Below are positions 32,487 to 34,443 of a stretch of DNA of 34,443 nucleotides, piece after piece (the stretch's first letter is position 1; every line of letters begins with the position of its first letter). Source of the stretch: Actinomycetota bacterium. Its GTDB lineage: Bacteria; Armatimonadota; SYMT01. The stretch is from assembly GCA_005798285.1 (NCBI GenBank), contig SYKE01000135.1:1-34443 (forward strand), written 5' to 3'. The position numbers and the translations under genes were made by a program. The notes beneath the pieces are model-generated. The model was not told the DNA's origin. It saw only the letters and a program-made list of their open reading frames with translations, and ran no database searches.

Positions 32487-33314
32487 ATGACCGATGACGA
32501 GAAAGACCGGCTGGCCTGGGCCACCAGCAGACTGCCCGCGGAGCTCCGACAGAATAATGTAGTGTACCTGCACCTTGTGGGAGGACTTTCCGTCGAGTCC
32601 GCAGCCAGATTAGCTCGAGCTTCTGTGGAGCTGGCAGCAGCCGAGATCCAGGCGGCGGAACTACTTCTGCCCGGACTCCTGGCGCTCAACCCGCTCCCGC
32701 GTCCGCGGCAGATTCCTGCCCTCGGTTTCCGTGCGCTTGTGTCCCCGGCAGCGATGGCGGCAGGTCGGTCTGACGCTCAGCCATGTGCTGCGTGCGGCAA
32801 GATAGGTTTGGGCTACCACGCGCTTGAGTGCGATGCGACTGGACGTCTGTGGAACAACCACTACGTCTGCGAGTTCTGTACGCGGGCGGGGCGGGTCGAG
32901 GCGCTGGGACTCTCGTTCAACGAAGTTGATCGAGCGCAGCTCGACACGACTCTTGCCAGGGTCAATCCCGACCTCGCTTCGTCGGAGAGGAGCATCCGCA
33001 CTGAAAGCCTGTCTCGGGAGATCATCTTTTGCACGCCGAGGCCGCCAATTCTGCAGCCCTTCTTGTGGCCAGCTCACTGCGGCGAGTACCTCGGCTTCGT
33101 GGCACAAGTGAGCACGGATGATCTCTGCGCTCTTTCGCCGGACGGCGATGGCATCCAACTGTTTAGGGACAGACTCTTGACCGCGGAACCACCCGATGAA
33201 GAGTGGATCCTGGGAAGCTGGGAGTACGGCTTCGCCCCGAAGGGCTTTACCCATGTCTACCTCTGGCGATGCCTGGTTTGCGGTGAACCGTTCCTCACTT
33301 CCGACAACGAGTGA
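32487..33314 (+). CDS. CbrC-like zinc protein with sigma-region-4-like N-terminus
   Basis: A 275-residue protein from ATG 32487, chosen for GGGGA eight bases upstream. In-frame starts at 32472 and 32346 also exist. Residues about 3-58 (DDEKDRLAWATSRLPAELRQ, then VYLHLVGGLSVESAARL) follow the sigma-70 region 4 helix-turn-helix pattern (LPxxxRxxxxLxxxxGxSxxExAxxL), though the recognition helix is Ala-rich. The rest has CAACG, then CEFC about 45 residues later, and ends with HVYLWRCLVCGEPFLTSDNE, similar to the closing F-x-C-L-x-CG of CbrC/UPF0167 proteins. Zinc binding by these Cys pairs is likely. A DNA-binding or partner-binding role is possible, unproven. The family assignment is weak. Confidence 0.6.
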   Translation: MTDDEKDRLAWATSRLPAELRQNNVVYLHLVGGLSVESAARLARASVELAAAEIQAAELLLPGLLALNPLPRPRQIPALGFRALVSPAAMAAGRSDAQPCAACGKIGLGYHALECDATGRLWNNHYVCEFCTRAGRVEALGLSFNEVDRAQLDTTLARVNPDLASSERSIRTESLSREIIFCTPRPPILQPFLWPAHCGEYLGFVAQVSTDDLCALSPDGDGIQLFRDRLLTAEPPDEEWILGSWEYGFAPKGFTHVYLWRCLVCGEPFLTSDNE

Positions 33315-33850
33315 GCCGCCGATACTCTGCCGGAGTGGACGATCGGCCGAGGGACCAGGGGAGGTCGAGTTCGCCAATCTATCGCCGCTCGCTACCTTCG
33401 GCGAATCGCAGGCACATGTCGGCGCTGACCGGCATTGCGGCTCCGGGCCCTGCCGCAGGTATCGCAAGCGGGGTGCGAGGTGTTCCACCAATGCAGCGTG
33501 TGTCCCTCATTCGTTCCGATAGCAATCTCCAGCGGGTGGAACCCAACTCCCTCGTCAGACACAGTCGGGCCCCCCACACTCGTGGGCATACCCCCAGATC
33601 CACTTCAACCTCACGGCGAAGGGCCTCGTTCGGCCCCGGTGGAGTTCGCCGTAGTCGACATATTTGCGCCACGGGCGGCCAACATTGGCGTCGGTCCGGG
33701 TTGAAACGATGATCAGGCTGTACCTGGCTGTCACCCCGGGGCGGCTCAGCCATCGGCGAGGACTGGCCTAAATAAAAACTGTTCTCGCGTCCGTGGATCA
33801 GGAGCACTCTTGGAAGCTGCGCGCCGGAGAAAGTCGCGGGCGGAACCGTC
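33315..33850. other. Intergenic stretch without an intact gene
   Basis: The 536 bases between convergent genes hold no convincing gene. On the minus strand two short protein-like runs in different frames (around 33660-33560, KYVDYGELHRGRTRPFAV..., and around 33580-33440, VGFHPLEIAIGTNEGHTLHW...) suggest a decayed gene with frameshifts, but I cannot name it. No RNA gene, CRISPR or clear terminator was found. Confidence 0.45.
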
Positions 33851-34443
33851 TCAAATAGGCCGGTCAAGCGTTCGGCACTGGATGGCCTCCATCACGTGCT
33901 CGGCGCCGATAGCCTCTTGCCCGTCGAGATCGGCGATGGTGCGGCTGAGCTTCAGCACCCGGTCGTAGGCCCGCGCGGAGAGGCCGAGGCGCTGGATGGC
34001 GCCCTTCAGCAGAGTCTCGCTGGCGGCGTCCATCCGGCAGAATTGTCGGATCTGCTTGGAGTTCATCGCCGCGTTGCACAGGGCGCCGCTGCCCGCGAGG
34101 CGTTGCTGCTGCACCTCTCTCGCTGTGCACACCCGCTCCCGGATGGCGGCGCTGGGCTCTCCCGCAGGGGGCTCCAGCAGTTCCTCGTGCTTGAGTCGCG
34201 GCACCTCGATCTGAATGTCCACGCGATCCAGGAGGGGACCGCTGATCTTGCGGCGGTAGCGGCGGATCTGCATTTCGTCGCAGGTGCAGTTGTGGGCGCT
34301 GTCGCCCCGATAGCCGCAGGGACACGGGTTCATCGCGCCGACGAAGAGGCAGCGGGCGGGGTAGGTGATGGCGGCCGCGGCCCGGGAGATCGTGACAAAC
34401 CCCTCTTCCAGCGGCTGGCGCATCACCTCGAGCACTTCTCGCC
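33851..34443 (-). CDS. ComM/YifB-family AAA+ ATPase (magnesium-chelatase-like), C-terminal part
   Basis: The frame is open through the window edge at 34443, so the N-terminal Lon-like domain and Walker A are missing. The visible 196 residues read REVLEVMRQPLEEGFVTISRAAAAITYPAR (sensor region), then GAMNPCPCGYRGD with the CTCDEMQIRRYRRKISGPLLDRVDI block (arginine finger region), and the Mg_chelatase C-terminal helix bundle with LGLSARAYDRVLKLSRTIADL. This matches ComM, a hexameric helicase that helps branch migration during natural transformation. The zinc-binding Cys cluster CPCG...C-x-C is present as usual. The end at 33851 is complete. Confidence 0.93.
   Translation of the reverse strand, partial: REVLEVMRQPLEEGFVTISRAAAAITYPARCLFVGAMNPCPCGYRGDSAHNCTCDEMQIRRYRRKISGPLLDRVDIQIEVPRLKHEELLEPPAGEPSAAIRERVCTAREVQQQRLAGSGALCNAAMNSKQIRQFCRMDAASETLLKGAIQRLGLSARAYDRVLKLSRTIADLDGQEAIGAEHVMEAIQCRTLDRPI

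Noticed and set aside
33379-33867. 162-codon minus-strand frame in the gap before comM
   Set aside because: It is Arg/Pro-rich and not protein-like, and it overlaps the end of the AAA+ gene in another frame. The gap is better read as decayed or non-coding.
1-34443. CRISPR array, replication origin, integrated phage or conjugative element
   Set aside because: No regularly spaced direct repeats, DnaA-box cluster, integrase, phage structural genes or attachment-site repeats were seen. The only mobile-element trace is the transposase tail at the left edge.

Overview
The window is GC-rich bacterial chromosome with closely packed genes, frequent ATGA/GTGA start-stop overlaps and clear Shine-Dalgarno sites. 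The gene mix includes tandem DUF1080 proteins, phytanoyl-CoA dioxygenase-like proteins, a heparinase II/III-type lyase, MalF/MalG-type sugar permeases, many secreted hypothetical proteins and a family B DNA polymerase. This suggests a free-living polysaccharide degrader of the Armatimonadota/Planctomycetota kind. I lean towards Armatimonadota, but that is an inference from gene content, not a proven placement.

Layout, left to right. The window opens on the last codons of an IS630-type transposase, followed by about 500 bases without an intact gene. Next come a secreted cyanophycinase-like protein with two S51 halves (665-2233, +), a minus-strand operon of two DUF1080 proteins and an M28 peptidase (4977 to 2261), and a divergent pair, M55 D-aminopeptidase plus a methyltransferase (5158-6631, +). 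A secreted protein with a C-terminal sorting-like tail (6787-7371) converges on a zinc-ribbon/TPR membrane protein (9357 to 7639). A family B DNA polymerase (9710-11914), a small membrane protein with two SPFH proteins in one operon (11994-14073) and an NAD-dependent epimerase (14127-15149) follow. A strong bidirectional terminator, tRNA-Ser(GCU) on the minus strand, and hisS with a hairpin-rich leader come next.

The most unusual block is the minus-strand operon 23798 to 17896. It holds a solute-binding protein fused to a MalF-type permease, then a MalG-type permease whose first extracytoplasmic loop is enlarged by four repeats of about 72 residues resembling a GH42 beta-galactosidase segment. 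Two Fe(II)/2-oxoglutarate dioxygenase-like proteins follow. No ATPase gene is present, so the importer presumably borrows one from elsewhere. I infer a carbohydrate importer whose extra recognition surfaces are built into both membrane subunits.

To the right lie a secreted protein (24023-24733), two tandem paralogous secreted proteins, one interrupted by an in-frame amber codon exactly where its paralogue has Trp, and a minus-strand set of SGNH hydrolase, TolB-like beta-propeller lipoprotein and heparinase II/III-like lyase (32370 to 26797). The window ends with a divergent zinc protein carrying a sigma-region-4-like N-terminus, about 540 bases of decayed sequence and the 3' part of a ComM/YifB AAA+ gene. 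Together the genes point to capture, cleavage and uptake of complex, probably uronic-acid-containing, polysaccharides.
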